Positions 52,552 to 60,755 of a DNA stretch of 64,000 nt are shown here, piece after piece. Source of the stretch: Shimia_B sp038528385 (lineage in GTDB: Bacteria > Pseudomonadota > Alphaproteobacteria > Rhodobacterales > Rhodobacteraceae); assembly GCA_038528385.1 (NCBI GenBank), contig JBCBET010000007.1, positions 62,001-126,000 on the forward strand, given 5' to 3'. Positions within the stretch are counted from its first letter, which is position 1; the number at the start of each line of letters is the position of its first letter. The position numbers and the translations under genes were made by a program. The notes under the pieces were generated by a model. The model had not been told where the DNA came from. It ran no database searches and was given only the letters and a program-made list of their open reading frames with translations.

Positions 52552-53220
52552 TCAGTTTCCGTTCTCGGACGCGGCAGCAGGGCAACTCGCGGGCCTTTTT
52601 TCGAGGGGCAATCGCTCGCACCAATCGCCGAAAACGGATCGCGCCTCCGCCTGGACGCGCAGGCGGTCGCGCTCGTCGAGCTCTGCTAGGGCAATATCCC
52701 GCAACGCGAAGCCGTGGGGCTCCTCGAAGGCCGCCGCCAGCGTGAACCACAGCGAGGCGCGGCGGGGATCCGCGGGACGGCGTACCTCGAGCTCCGTCAA
52801 TCCAAGGCCGACGAAGGCGCGAAAGCTTCCATCCTCGGCGAGGAGTTCCAGATCGGACGCGAGCCGATCTGCGACAGCCTCACGCTGGGCAGGCGGAAGC
52901 TGGACGAGGAGCGCCTCGCTCGGTGCCGCGGCGCGCGTCTCTCCCATGAGCCGCGCGCGCCATGCCCAGTAGGTGGCTTCTTCGATGTCAAGCGGCACGC
53001 CTTCGCCCCGCGCGTGCATGACCGCCAAATTGACCTGTGCTACGCTGCTGCCAGCCCTTGCGAGGTCTCGGAATATGGCGACGGCCTCCGCCGCGCGTCC
53101 GTCGCGGACGTGGTCGAGTGCAGTCTCGATATCGCGCGCGGACGCGGCCGGAGCCGGAACGAGACCCAGCCAAAATGCCACGAGGGCTTGCCGCGCCCGA
53201 CGGGACCCATGCGCGGTCAT
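52552..53220 (-). CDS. Secreted Sel1-repeat protein (possible MotX-like)
   Basis: Protein of 222 residues with a signal peptide ending APAASARD (about residue 29). One or two Sel1-type repeats follow: AAEAVAIFRDLARAGSSVAQ, then VNLAVMHARGEGVPLDIEEATYWAWRA, and a degenerate one later (DPRRASLWFTLAAAFEEPHG). It is exported to the periplasm. Vibrio MotX is a Sel1-repeat protein of about the same length that builds the T ring; given the PomAB-like stator and FlgT/FlgP, a similar role is possible but unproven. It overlaps the next gene by four bases. Confidence 0.6.
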   Translation of the reverse strand: MTAHGSRRARQALVAFWLGLVPAPAASARDIETALDHVRDGRAAEAVAIFRDLARAGSSVAQVNLAVMHARGEGVPLDIEEATYWAWRARLMGETRAAAPSEALLVQLPPAQREAVADRLASDLELLAEDGSFRAFVGLGLTELEVRRPADPRRASLWFTLAAAFEEPHGFALRDIALAELDERDRLRVQAEARSVFGDWCERLPLEKRPASCPAAASENGN

Positions 53221-53588
53221 CGACCAGCCATCATCACGAGCTGAAGGTACATTAGTCGCCGCCTTCGGCCATCGCCCAGCAGCTCGGTTACGACGATCCG
53301 CGGGCGTTCAATCCCGGCTTGCTCAACGTTCAAGTCCACGCTTTCTGGGAGATGCACGTTGTAGCGGGCCAATAGATGCCGCGGATCAACCTCCAGCGAC
53401 CGCGCGAATTGCGGGTCGATCCAGCTCCGCGCGAGTGCGCGACCGAGGATGTCCGGCAGGTGCCGCTCCACCTCCGGCACATCCTCAAGGCGCGTGACCC
53501 GACCGACGAGGGCAAAACCCTCCGCGGCCCGCCCTTCACCGGACCGGGCCGCGCCTGTCGCGGTATGTCCGGACAGCCGGTTCAACAT
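53217..53588 (-). CDS. Small protein with a nitrile-hydratase-alpha/NHLP-like segment
   Basis: Protein of 123 residues with no signal peptide or membrane helix. The part from about residue 50 to 90 (ARSWIDPQFARSLEVDPRHL, then LARYNVHLPESVDLNVE) matches the helix-helix-strand pattern RAWxDPxFxxxLxxDPxxxL...LPxxVxLxV of nitrile hydratase alpha subunits and NHLP leader domains. There is no GG cleavage site and no metal-binding CxxC, so it is neither an enzyme nor an obvious peptide precursor. It lies in the flagellar locus, overlapping the Sel1 gene. Function unknown. Confidence 0.5.
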   Translation of the reverse strand: MLNRLSGHTATGAARSGEGRAAEGFALVGRVTRLEDVPEVERHLPDILGRALARSWIDPQFARSLEVDPRHLLARYNVHLPESVDLNVEQAGIERPRIVVTELLGDGRRRRLMYLQLVMMAGR

Positions 53589-53715
53589 CCCCCCACCCCC
53601 GTGGGCAAATGTCGAATTTCGTGGCTGCGCGGCATCGTCCTTCGCTCACTCACTGTCTGCGTCCCTTACCATCCACGATTGTTAACGGCCGCGTCGCACG
53701 CCGTTGTAGGGAGGA

Positions 53716-53731
53716 TGGCCCGAATTTTGCT
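53716..53731 (+). promoter_or_regulatory. Candidate RpoN (sigma-54) promoter for the FliL-like gene
   Basis: TGGCCCGAATTTTGCT has correct GG/GC spacing. The predicted start (about 53742) would fall on the annotated start codon, so either the transcript is nearly leaderless, or translation begins further in (53776), or the match is fortuitous. Confidence 0.45.
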
Positions 53732-53733
53732 GC

Positions 53734-54279
53734 GTGAGAGTTATGACGCTTCGAGGCCCCATTTTATTTTGTGTCATGGCACTCCTTCCGCCTGTCGCCC
53801 TCTCGCTCGGAGGCGCGCTAGCTCTCCGCGCGCCACCCGCGGTGAACGCCGCCGCCGGCGGGGACGGGGCGGCAGCCGCCAAAACAATTGTTGGAAAGGA
53901 TCGTGAATACCTGCCCCTGCGCATTCCGCTCGACATCACGCTTGCCAACGGACTCGGTCGCGTGAGGGCCAACCTGGCCGTAGCCATCGAAACGCGCGAC
54001 CCCGCGTCTCTGGAGCGGCAATGGGCGAAAAACCTCGAGGCAGCGCAGCGGGATTTCGCGGAAATTGCGCTTCGGGAGGTCGAGAGGAGGATCGCAGGCC
54101 CCGGAATAGACCCCGATCTCGTGGATCTTCGATTGGCCTTGCCAGACCTTTTGCGCGACGAGATGAACGCCGAGCTGTCAACGCTTCGACCACCCAAGGC
54201 AGTTCTCGAGCTCTTTATCGTTAAATGGGAGCACGCGCGCAGCGACCTTCGCTCCGCCACACCCGCGGGGGCCCTGTGA
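53734..54279 (+). CDS. Single-pass membrane protein, FliL-like
   Basis: Protein of 181 residues from a GTG (ATGs at 53743 and 53776 are alternatives; no clear ribosome site for any). One N-terminal membrane helix, about residues 7-32, is followed by a short linker and a periplasmic domain with YLPLRIPLDITLANGLGRVRANLAVAIET. A helix comes next, then RLALPDLLRDEMNAELSTL: the strand-helix-strand order of FliL domains. A second FliL-type gene is at the right edge, so this may be a paralogue acting on the stator. Similarity is weak. Confidence 0.5.
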   Translation: MRVMTLRGPILFCVMALLPPVALSLGGALALRAPPAVNAAAGGDGAAAAKTIVGKDREYLPLRIPLDITLANGLGRVRANLAVAIETRDPASLERQWAKNLEAAQRDFAEIALREVERRIAGPGIDPDLVDLRLALPDLLRDEMNAELSTLRPPKAVLELFIVKWEHARSDLRSATPAGAL

Positions 54280-54335
54280 GCAGGATGGCGAGGCGCCACG
54301 ATGACGGGCGACACGATGGGCCAGCCGAGCAGCCA

Positions 54336-54686
54336 CTAGGCAGTGGGAAAGGCCTCTTCTGCGGCGGTCTCGCCGTCCGGATCACGCGGTTTTCCCGGGG
54401 CCAAAAGCCCGTGGTCACGCAGGTGCCGCTGGCTCGGCTCCTCTGCGATGGTCCGGTGGAGGTTGCGCGCGTCCGCTATGGCGGTGGCGTTCCGGCGCCA
54501 CAGGCCCCAGACAACCCCCAACACATTTGCCAAAAGGATGGCCACTCCAATACTCATCGGAGCCGGCATAAAACCAGCCAGCCGGATAGCCCATGCCGGT
54601 TGGGCGTAGATCGCCGCAATCAGCATGAGCGCGACGGGAAGAAAGAACCTTAGCCGCGCGCAACCCGTGCAATCTTCCGTGTCCAT
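54336..54686 (-). CDS. Small membrane protein in the fliS unit
   Basis: Protein of 116 residues from the ATG at 54686, 25 bases after the upstream stop. Two membrane helices lie at about 13-33 (FFLPVALMLIAAIYAQPAWAI) and 40-62 (APMSIGVAILLANVLGVVWGLW). A cytoplasmic tail rich in charged residues follows (ADARNLHRTIAEEPSQRHLRD). I recognise no family. It is the last gene of a unit beginning with fliS. An alternative start (GTG, 54734) would overlap the previous gene. Confidence 0.55.
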   Translation of the reverse strand: MDTEDCTGCARLRFFLPVALMLIAAIYAQPAWAIRLAGFMPAPMSIGVAILLANVLGVVWGLWRRNATAIADARNLHRTIAEEPSQRHLRDHGLLAPGKPRDPDGETAAEEAFPTA

Positions 54687-54711
54687 GGTTCGTGCCGACG
54701 ACGCTGCGGAG

Positions 54712-55023
54712 CTATCGCCGGAGCGTGTCTGCACGAATGTAGCTCAAGGCACCTTCGTGATTGACCGCAGCCTCGCGGCGCGACGCTTCACCGACCTCCG
54801 CCAGGGCGCGCAGGCCTGTTGCGACGCGAGCGCAGACGGCGTTGCATATCTCCGGGTCCACGCGACCGACGGCGTCGCGCGCCGCCGACCTCATCTGCCT
54901 ATCGAGCTGGAACAAATGGTCGGGGTCCAACCGCTCCTGTGCCGCGCCCATGTCTCGCAACAGCCTGTCCATCCGTTGCGCCCACGCGACCGCTACCATG
55001 CGTGACACTGTTGCCCGCGTCAT
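54712..55023 (-). CDS. Small helical protein next to fliS (possible FliT-type chaperone)
   Basis: Protein of 103 residues overlapping the fliS stop by four bases (ATGA). It is all-helical in appearance, with MVAVAWAQRMDRLLRDMGAA, DPDHLFQLDRQMRSAARDAV and a third helix RVATGLRALAEVGEASRREA. There is no membrane segment. The position after fliS is where fliT lies in enterobacteria, but the sequence is not recognisably FliT. It may be a second export chaperone or a fliS partner. Confidence 0.55.
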   Translation of the reverse strand: MTRATVSRMVAVAWAQRMDRLLRDMGAAQERLDPDHLFQLDRQMRSAARDAVGRVDPEICNAVCARVATGLRALAEVGEASRREAAVNHEGALSYIRADTLRR

Positions 55024-55415
55024 GCCGGCACCGCTTCATTGTTGCCGGGCGCGATCTCTCCCCATGCGGACAAGATGTTGGCGATGACGTCATGCGCCTC
55101 CCGGAGGCGCGCACCGTCCTCGCCACGCCATGCCTTGAGCAGGTGAAAGCGTGCGAATTCGTATAGCTGGAATAGGTCGATGGCGATCGCCCCCCCGGCG
55201 TCGAAATCGAGGCTCGACTGCAGGATGTAAAGCGCGGTGAGCGCCCGGTTGAGCGGTTCGGCGGGAAGCGGACGTCCCTGTCCCTCCGCCGTCGCCAGCA
55301 CATCGAGGGCACGCGTGAGTTCCTGCAGGGTCACGAGGACGATCTGATGCGGATCGGGCGCGGGCTGCACCGCATGGCGCGCCGTGGACTGATAGAAGGT
55401 GCGGGCAAAACTCAT
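55020..55415 (-). CDS. fliS: Flagellin export chaperone FliS
   Basis: Protein of 131 residues, normal size. The FliS pattern is visible: QSTARHAVQPAPDPHQIVLV, LNRALTALYILQSSLDFDAGGAIAI, and LFQLYEFARFHLLKAWRGED, ending with a helix containing HDVIANILSAWGEI. It binds the flagellin C-terminus and delivers it to FlhA. A FliA-type promoter 48-74 bases upstream fits late expression together with fliC. Confidence 0.85.
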   Translation of the reverse strand: MSFARTFYQSTARHAVQPAPDPHQIVLVTLQELTRALDVLATAEGQGRPLPAEPLNRALTALYILQSSLDFDAGGAIAIDLFQLYEFARFHLLKAWRGEDGARLREAHDVIANILSAWGEIAPGNNEAVPA

Positions 55416-55461
55416 TCAACGGTTCCTTCGTCGCTGTCCGGGCTCTGCGCCCGCTCTGCTT

Positions 55462-55488
55462 GTAACGGACAGACGGGGAAGACCTTTA
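55462..55488 (-). promoter_or_regulatory. FliA (sigma-28) promoter for fliS
   Basis: Minus strand TAAAGGTC, CGTT 17 bases after TAAA (TCCGTTAC). Same spacing as the fliD element. It lies about 47 bases upstream of the fliS ATG. Confidence 0.65.
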
Positions 55489-55673
55489 GGCGTCGCATGA
55501 AGCGCCCTGACCCGGGACGTGGGCGCGACTGTTGAGATCTCGACGGAGGCGTCACTATCTCGCCGTTTTCTATCACAACCTCGACGCTTCAGCCTCGCCG
55601 CGCAGGCCGTCATACGAGGATGAGCCAGGGCCTGCATTGGATCAAACTCGGTCGGTTCGTTCATGCGCGCGTT

Positions 55674-55689
55674 TGGCACGATCCGTGCT
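55674..55689 (+). promoter_or_regulatory. RpoN (sigma-54) promoter for fleT-fliEFGHIJ
   Basis: TGGCACGATCCGTGCT, with only the T12 position off consensus. The predicted start is near 55700, 21 bases before fleT. Confidence 0.8.
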
Positions 55690-55720
55690 TCATGCTTTCC
55701 GAGACCTTTACGGAGTTCGC

Positions 55721-56821
55721 ATGACAGACATCACATTTGATAGCGCCTTCGAGGCTCAATCGAACGCCGAGTTGTCCGGGCTCTTCGCGGCACTCGAAGT
55801 GCGCGGCCTGAAGATCGCGCATGATGGACAAGCGCCCTGCCACAGCCTAGTGGTGCCCGCCGCAACGGATGCTGCTCGCGAGGTGTCGAGAGCCAGGGAG
55901 CTAGGTGCAAAGCGCATCCTCGCGCTGACGACGGGAGCCGGGCAATGGGCCTACGCGGAAGAGCTCGGTGGGCGCCTCACTCGCATCCACATGCCCGAAA
56001 ACGACAGCGCCGCAATCCTCGCGCTGGAGGATGTCCTCGCAGCGCCGTTCTCTCCGATCGTCGCCGTAGATGCGTCATCTCGGACGCTCGTGTCGCTCGC
56101 GCGACGCGTTGCGAGGCACGAGGTGAGCGTGTTCATCAACGGTCCCACGGGTTCTGGCAAGGAAGTGCTGTCGCGCCTCATACACTCTGCGTCTCACCGC
56201 GCGGGTGGGCCCTTCGTGGCACTGAACTGCGCGGCAATCCCGGAGAACATGCTGGAGGCGATGCTGTTCGGCCACGAGAAAGGAGCGTTCACGGGCGCTG
56301 CTTCGGCTAACAAGGGGTATCTCCGCGCGGCCGAGGGGGGCACGCTGCTGCTCGACGAGATTTCCGAGATGCCGCTCCCCTTGCAGGCCAAGCTTTTGCG
56401 GGTTCTCCAGGAAAAGGTCGTGACGCCCGTGGGCGCACAGAAAGAGGTAGCAGTCGACATTCGCATCCTCGCCACGTCCAATCGCGACATGGCGGCGGAG
56501 ATCGCGGACGGTCGGTTTCGGGAGGATCTTTTCTTCCGCCTGAACGTGTTTCCTTTGGAGACGCTCGCGCTCGCCGGGCGGCGCGACGATATCCCTGCGC
56601 TCGCGCAGAGCTTCATTACCCGCCACGGTCAGGGACCTGCGCCGCTTTTGACGCCCGCCGCCCTCGAAGCGCTCAAGGCTCATCATTGGCCCGGCAATGT
56701 GCGGGAACTCGAAAACGTCATCCAGCGAGCCCTCGTTCTGGCGGATGGCAGTCGGCTAGCGAAAGACCACATCATGCTGACCGCGCAAGCCGCCGGTCAG
56801 GCACTGGCGCGAGCTGCGTGA
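55721..56821 (+). CDS. fleT: Sigma-54 activator FleT (AAA+ without helix-turn-helix)
   Basis: Protein of 366 residues from the ATG at 55721. The N-terminal domain of about 115 residues is unlike a normal receiver. The AAA+ domain has Walker A GPTGSGKE (141-148), GAFTGA (188-193), Walker B GTLLLDE and the arginine-finger region WPGNVREL (323-330). It ends 37 residues later without any helix-turn-helix. In R. sphaeroides FleT has the same layout, sits ahead of fliEFGHIJ and works as a FleQ-FleT complex; here the gene order is identical. Confidence 0.88.
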   Translation: MTDITFDSAFEAQSNAELSGLFAALEVRGLKIAHDGQAPCHSLVVPAATDAAREVSRARELGAKRILALTTGAGQWAYAEELGGRLTRIHMPENDSAAILALEDVLAAPFSPIVAVDASSRTLVSLARRVARHEVSVFINGPTGSGKEVLSRLIHSASHRAGGPFVALNCAAIPENMLEAMLFGHEKGAFTGAASANKGYLRAAEGGTLLLDEISEMPLPLQAKLLRVLQEKVVTPVGAQKEVAVDIRILATSNRDMAAEIADGRFREDLFFRLNVFPLETLALAGRRDDIPALAQSFITRHGQGPAPLLTPAALEALKAHHWPGNVRELENVIQRALVLADGSRLAKDHIMLTAQAAGQALARAA

Positions 56822-56828
56822 GACGCCC

Positions 56829-57140
56829 ATGGCCCTGACTGGTATCTCCCCCGCCATTTCCGCGCTTCACGAGGTGGCCAATCCGGCCCCGGCAAGCCCC
56901 GCGGGTACGCCGTACTCCGGGCCCAGCTTCGCGGATCGGATGGGGCAAACCCTTTCCAGTGTGAACGCCCAGCAGCTTCGCGCCAGCGATGCCGCGCGCG
57001 ATTTCGAAACCGGCAGGACCAACGACCTCGTGTCCGTGATGGTGGAGCAGCAGATTTCCTCGCTCGGGTTCGAGATGACGAAGCAAGTCCGCAATCGCGC
57101 ACTCTCAGCCTACCGAGACATCATGAACATGCCGGTCTGA
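56829..57140 (+). CDS. fliE: Basal body protein FliE
   Basis: Protein of 103 residues, 7 bases after the fleT stop. The C-terminal half matches FliE: RTNDLVSVMVEQQISSLGFE, then MTKQVRNRALSAYRDIMNMPV. FliE joins the MS ring (FliF) to the proximal rod (FlgB). The N-terminal half is Pro/Ala-rich, as usual. Confidence 0.9.
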   Translation: MALTGISPAISALHEVANPAPASPAGTPYSGPSFADRMGQTLSSVNAQQLRASDAARDFETGRTNDLVSVMVEQQISSLGFEMTKQVRNRALSAYRDIMNMPV

Positions 57141-57177
57141 CCAAAGGCCGTCCCCTACTCACCGCTCAGGAGACGCC

Positions 57178-58860
57178 ATGTCCATGGATGCCTCTCAGTC
57201 GCCGTCGGTTCCCACGGGGCAAGGCTCCTTCGCCCCGGCCTTCATGCGTCGGATCGATGCCGCGATCACCCAGCCCGCCTTGCGCCGGGCGTTGCCGGCC
57301 ATCTCGGTGCTTGGCGTCGCGGTGCTGGCACTGGGGCTCTGGCTCCTGCTGGCGCCGCCCGAGCGGATGCAACTGCAGCCCGGTCTCCCAGCGGCGGAGA
57401 AGGCGCGTGCCCTCGACGCGCTCACTGCTGCCGGGATACCCGCACGCCTCGATCCCGGCTCCGGCGCGCTGACCGTACCTGCGGCGAGCTTTCACGAGGC
57501 AAGAATGCTCCTGGCGACAGAGGGGCTGCCACAGGGTCAAGCGGATGGTCTCCAGGCGATCGAGAACATGCCCATGGGAACCTCGAGGCAGGTGGAGGCC
57601 GCCCGGCTACGCCGCATGCAGGAACTCGACCTCTCGCGCACGATAAGCGAGCTGCGACCGGTGCGAGCCGCACGGGTGCACCTCGCTCTGCCAGAGCGGA
57701 CGGCATTCGTCCGTGATACGGAGCCTCCGCGCGCCTCCGTCGTCCTCGAACTGGCCCCCGGCCTCTCGCTCGACCAAGGGCAGGTGCAGGCCATTGTGAG
57801 CATGGTTGCAGCGGCGGTGCAGGACATGCCGCGCGGCAATGTCTCCGTCGTCGACCAGGCGGGGACCTTGCTCACCGCAGAAGAAACCGACCCCATGCAA
57901 GCCGCCGCAGATCGTCAACTCGCCCACCAGCAGCGCATGGAACGGCTCTACCGCGAGCGCGTGATGGCGCTCCTGACGCCGATGGTGGGCGTCGGAAACG
58001 CAGCGGTGGAGATCACGCTGGACATGGACTTCACCCGTTCAGAGATCACCAGCGAGGAATTTTCCCCCGATACCGCGCTCCGCAGTGAGCAAGCCTCGCA
58101 GCAATCGACGTCGAATGCCGGCGCGATCGGCATTCCGGGTGCGATCAGCAACACGCCGCCGCCCGAGCCTGAACTGGTGGAAGCCACGGAAGAGACCGAG
58201 GCGCCAGAGGCCGTGAACATGACGCGGTCCAGCACGCGAAACTACGAGGTGAGCCGCCGGGTCGAAACGCGCCAGCCGCAGGTCGCCAAGATCACCCGCG
58301 TCCATGCCGCTGTCCTTCTCCACGAAACGCCGCCGACCGACGGCACCGCCGCCGAGGCACCCGGAGACGCCCGCGACAACGCCCGCGCTGATATCGAGGC
58401 CCTCACGAAGAGCGCCATCGGCTTCGACGAGGCGCGCGGGGACATCGTCACCGTCGCCTCCGCGCCGTTCGTCGCGCCTCCCCTGCTCATGGCCCAAGGG
58501 CCTTGGTACGAGGCGCCCTGGCTTCCTGCAGTGGGGCGTGTGTTGGCACAGGTGGCCATCATCGCGATCGTGGTGCTCGGCATCATCCGGCCGCTCATGA
58601 CCCGGCTTCTTCCGCCGCCCCCCGCGCCTGGGCAGGCCCTTGTCGGCTATGGGGACGCGGTGGAGGTGCAGCGCGGCGAGAGCTTCACCGCGCTGCGTCA
58701 GCGCATAGAAACCGCCACCCCAAGCATCGAGGATCTCGACGGATCCTTGAGCTACGAGGAGAAGATCAACGTTGTGCGCCAGCTCACCGACGACGATGCA
58801 AACCGGATTTCCGGCGTCTTCAAGAGCATGCTCGATACGAAGGAAGAAGCCGCACGATGA
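57178..58860 (+). CDS. fliF: Flagellar MS-ring protein FliF
   Basis: Protein of 560 residues. TM1 is at about 40-60 (AISVLGVAVLALGLWLLLAP), followed by the ring-building motif domains: LDALTAAGIPARLDPGSGAL, then QVEAARLRRMQELDLSRTIS and VRAARVHLALPERTAFV. TM2 is at about 455-475 (RVLAQVAIIAIVVLGIIRPL), and the cytoplasmic FliG-binding tail ends with EKINVVRQLTDDDANRISGV. It forms the inner-membrane ring. It overlaps fliG by four bases. Confidence 0.94.
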   Translation: MSMDASQSPSVPTGQGSFAPAFMRRIDAAITQPALRRALPAISVLGVAVLALGLWLLLAPPERMQLQPGLPAAEKARALDALTAAGIPARLDPGSGALTVPAASFHEARMLLATEGLPQGQADGLQAIENMPMGTSRQVEAARLRRMQELDLSRTISELRPVRAARVHLALPERTAFVRDTEPPRASVVLELAPGLSLDQGQVQAIVSMVAAAVQDMPRGNVSVVDQAGTLLTAEETDPMQAAADRQLAHQQRMERLYRERVMALLTPMVGVGNAAVEITLDMDFTRSEITSEEFSPDTALRSEQASQQSTSNAGAIGIPGAISNTPPPEPELVEATEETEAPEAVNMTRSSTRNYEVSRRVETRQPQVAKITRVHAAVLLHETPPTDGTAAEAPGDARDNARADIEALTKSAIGFDEARGDIVTVASAPFVAPPLLMAQGPWYEAPWLPAVGRVLAQVAIIAIVVLGIIRPLMTRLLPPPPAPGQALVGYGDAVEVQRGESFTALRQRIETATPSIEDLDGSLSYEEKINVVRQLTDDDANRISGVFKSMLDTKEEAAR

Positions 58861-59891
58861 CCGCGGCACTGCCCGCGCCGGGCCCACGGGTCGATGAGGA
58901 GCTGTCTGCGGTGCAGAAGGCTGCCATCATCATGATGGTGGTCGGGGAGAAGACCGCCGCGCAGATCCTGCGCACGCTGTCTCCCGGCGAAGTGCAGCAA
59001 CTCGGTGAAGCCATGTACACCGTCGAGGGCGCTGCCCATGACACGGTGAACGCTGTTCTCGACGAGTTTCTCGCCTCTGTTGGCGACCAAAGCGGGTTGG
59101 GCGTGGGAACGAGTTCGTACGTCAGGCGCGTTCTCGACACGGCGCTCGGCAGCCACAAGGCGCAATCCGTCCTCTCCCGCATCATGCCGCGCAACAGCGA
59201 ACGGCCCATCGAGATCCTCGACTGGATGGACCCCGCCGCCGTCGCGGAACTCATCGCCGAAGAGCATCCACAGATCACCGCGCTCGTCGTGGCGTCGCTC
59301 GACTACTCCCAGGCGGCCGCAGTGCTCTCGCTCCTCGCGGAAGATCAGCAGGCGGACATCATCCAGCGCATCGCGACCCTCCGCAGCGTTCAACCTGAAG
59401 CGCTCGCCTCTCTGGAGGAAGTGATGCGCGCAAAGTTCAACGCCAACACGACGTTGCGCGCCTCGCAAATGGGCGGCGTGAAGGCAGCGGCGAGGATCAT
59501 GAACTTCACGCGGCAAGACACCGAGGAGCGCATCCTCAAGGACGTGCGCAAGCGCGACAAGGAGCTCTCGAACGAACTGACCGACAACCTCTTCGTCTTC
59601 GACTACCTCATCAAGTCCGAGGAGCGAGCGCTGCAGACGGTACTCCGCGAGGTCGAAAACAACGTCCTTATCCTCGCGCTCAAAGGGGCCTCTCCCGCAC
59701 TGCGCGAAAAATTGCTGGGATGCGTCTCCCAGCGGGCCGCCGCCAACATGCGCGAAGAGATGGAGACGATGGGCCCCGTCCGCCTCAGCGAAGTGGTCGA
59801 GGCCCAAAAACAGGTCATCACCATTGCCCGGCAGCTTTCGGACGCCGGAACCATCGCGCTGGCGGGCCGCGGCGGCGAGCAACTGATTTAG
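58857..59891 (+). CDS. fliG: Flagellar motor switch protein FliG
   Basis: Protein of 344 residues. The N-terminal domain binds FliF (SAVQKAAIIMMVVGEKTAAQ), the middle domain carries the EHPQ motif (EEHPQITALVVASLDY) that contacts FliM, and the C-terminal torque helix region contains VFDYLIKSEERALQTVLREV with the charged residues facing the stator. It ends LALKGASPALREKLLGCVSQ and a short tail. It starts inside the fliF stop. Confidence 0.95.
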   Translation: MTAALPAPGPRVDEELSAVQKAAIIMMVVGEKTAAQILRTLSPGEVQQLGEAMYTVEGAAHDTVNAVLDEFLASVGDQSGLGVGTSSYVRRVLDTALGSHKAQSVLSRIMPRNSERPIEILDWMDPAAVAELIAEEHPQITALVVASLDYSQAAAVLSLLAEDQQADIIQRIATLRSVQPEALASLEEVMRAKFNANTTLRASQMGGVKAAARIMNFTRQDTEERILKDVRKRDKELSNELTDNLFVFDYLIKSEERALQTVLREVENNVLILALKGASPALREKLLGCVSQRAAANMREEMETMGPVRLSEVVEAQKQVITIARQLSDAGTIALAGRGGEQLI

Positions 59892-59910
59892 CGCGAGGAC
59901 CTTGGGACGC

Positions 59911-60741
59911 ATGCAAACAGACCACGAGCGCCCTGACGAACGGGACCATCTGCTCATCGAGGCGCTGGACGAGCCCGTGCCCGAACTCCTGTCGGCGACT
60001 GATATCCGCGCGATGCTGCGCCGCGGCGCCGCCGACTTCTTTGCGGACACGCCTGCCAAGGGGGGAGCGACGCTTCCTCCTCTTCCATCCCAGGATTTCA
60101 AGCCGCTCTCGTTCGACCGCGTAGGCGAGGGCGAGGATATCAAGCACAGCGAAGGCTTCACGCCGGTTGTCGGCGACGCTGCCGGAACCGAACCGGAATT
60201 CCACCCAACGCCCGCCCCCGAGAAAATCGATCTCGAGGCCCTGAAGGCGGCAGCGCGCGAAGAGGGCCGGGCCGAGGCTCTCAAGGAGTTCGAGGCCGAG
60301 AAGCAGAAATCGGCCGAGGAGGCCCGCGCCGCCGCAAGCGCCGAGGCCGAAGCACGCTTCGCCGACATGTCCGAAACGTTCATGGCATTGATCGACGGCC
60401 TCACCATCGCGGGGCAGGAGGCCGAAGCGGTGCTCGCAGAACGCATCGAGGCCGCCGTCCTGAGCCTTGCCAGCGATCGCGCGGGCCGGGAGATCGACGC
60501 GGTCCCAGAGGCCTTCCTTGCCCGCATCGAGGGGCTTTGCCGTGACCTGACCACCGCCACCGACGTGCCGGCCATCACGCTCAATCCCGATGACCTCGAA
60601 GCGGTTCTTCCTCACCTGAAGCGCGCCTGCGCGTTGGAGGCCGCGAACTTTCAGGGAGATGAGGCACTGTCCCGCGGCGACCTGCGATTGGCCCTTGGCG
60701 ACGTTTTCTGCAGCGACATCCTGAAGGACCCGGACTATTGA
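59911..60741 (+). CDS. fliH: Flagellar export ATPase regulator FliH
   Basis: Protein of 276 residues from the ATG at 59911. A long central coiled coil (about residues 105-160, LKAAAREEGRAEALKEFEAE) is followed by the C-terminal FliI-binding domain (ETFMALIDGLTIAGQEAEAV and onward). FliH proteins hold FliI inactive and bring it to the export gate. The N-terminal 100 residues are lineage specific. It lies between fliG and fliI. Confidence 0.82.
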   Translation: MQTDHERPDERDHLLIEALDEPVPELLSATDIRAMLRRGAADFFADTPAKGGATLPPLPSQDFKPLSFDRVGEGEDIKHSEGFTPVVGDAAGTEPEFHPTPAPEKIDLEALKAAAREEGRAEALKEFEAEKQKSAEEARAAASAEAEARFADMSETFMALIDGLTIAGQEAEAVLAERIEAAVLSLASDRAGREIDAVPEAFLARIEGLCRDLTTATDVPAITLNPDDLEAVLPHLKRACALEAANFQGDEALSRGDLRLALGDVFCSDILKDPDY

Positions 60742-60755
60742 GCACGGAGGCGTCG

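Larger units (their letters stand above)
55416..55720. other. Divergent regulatory region between fliS and fleT
   Basis: A 305-base gap without a gene I can support. It carries the FliA promoter of fliS (55462-55488, minus) and the RpoN promoter of fleT (55674-55689, plus). The 190 bases between them may hold FleQ enhancer sites; no clear palindrome was recognised. Confidence 0.5.

Noticed and set aside
53376..53906. Plus-strand frame covering the NHLP-like gene and the start of the FliL-like gene
   Set aside because: Low-complexity Arg/Pro-rich translation; it conflicts with the better frames on both sides.
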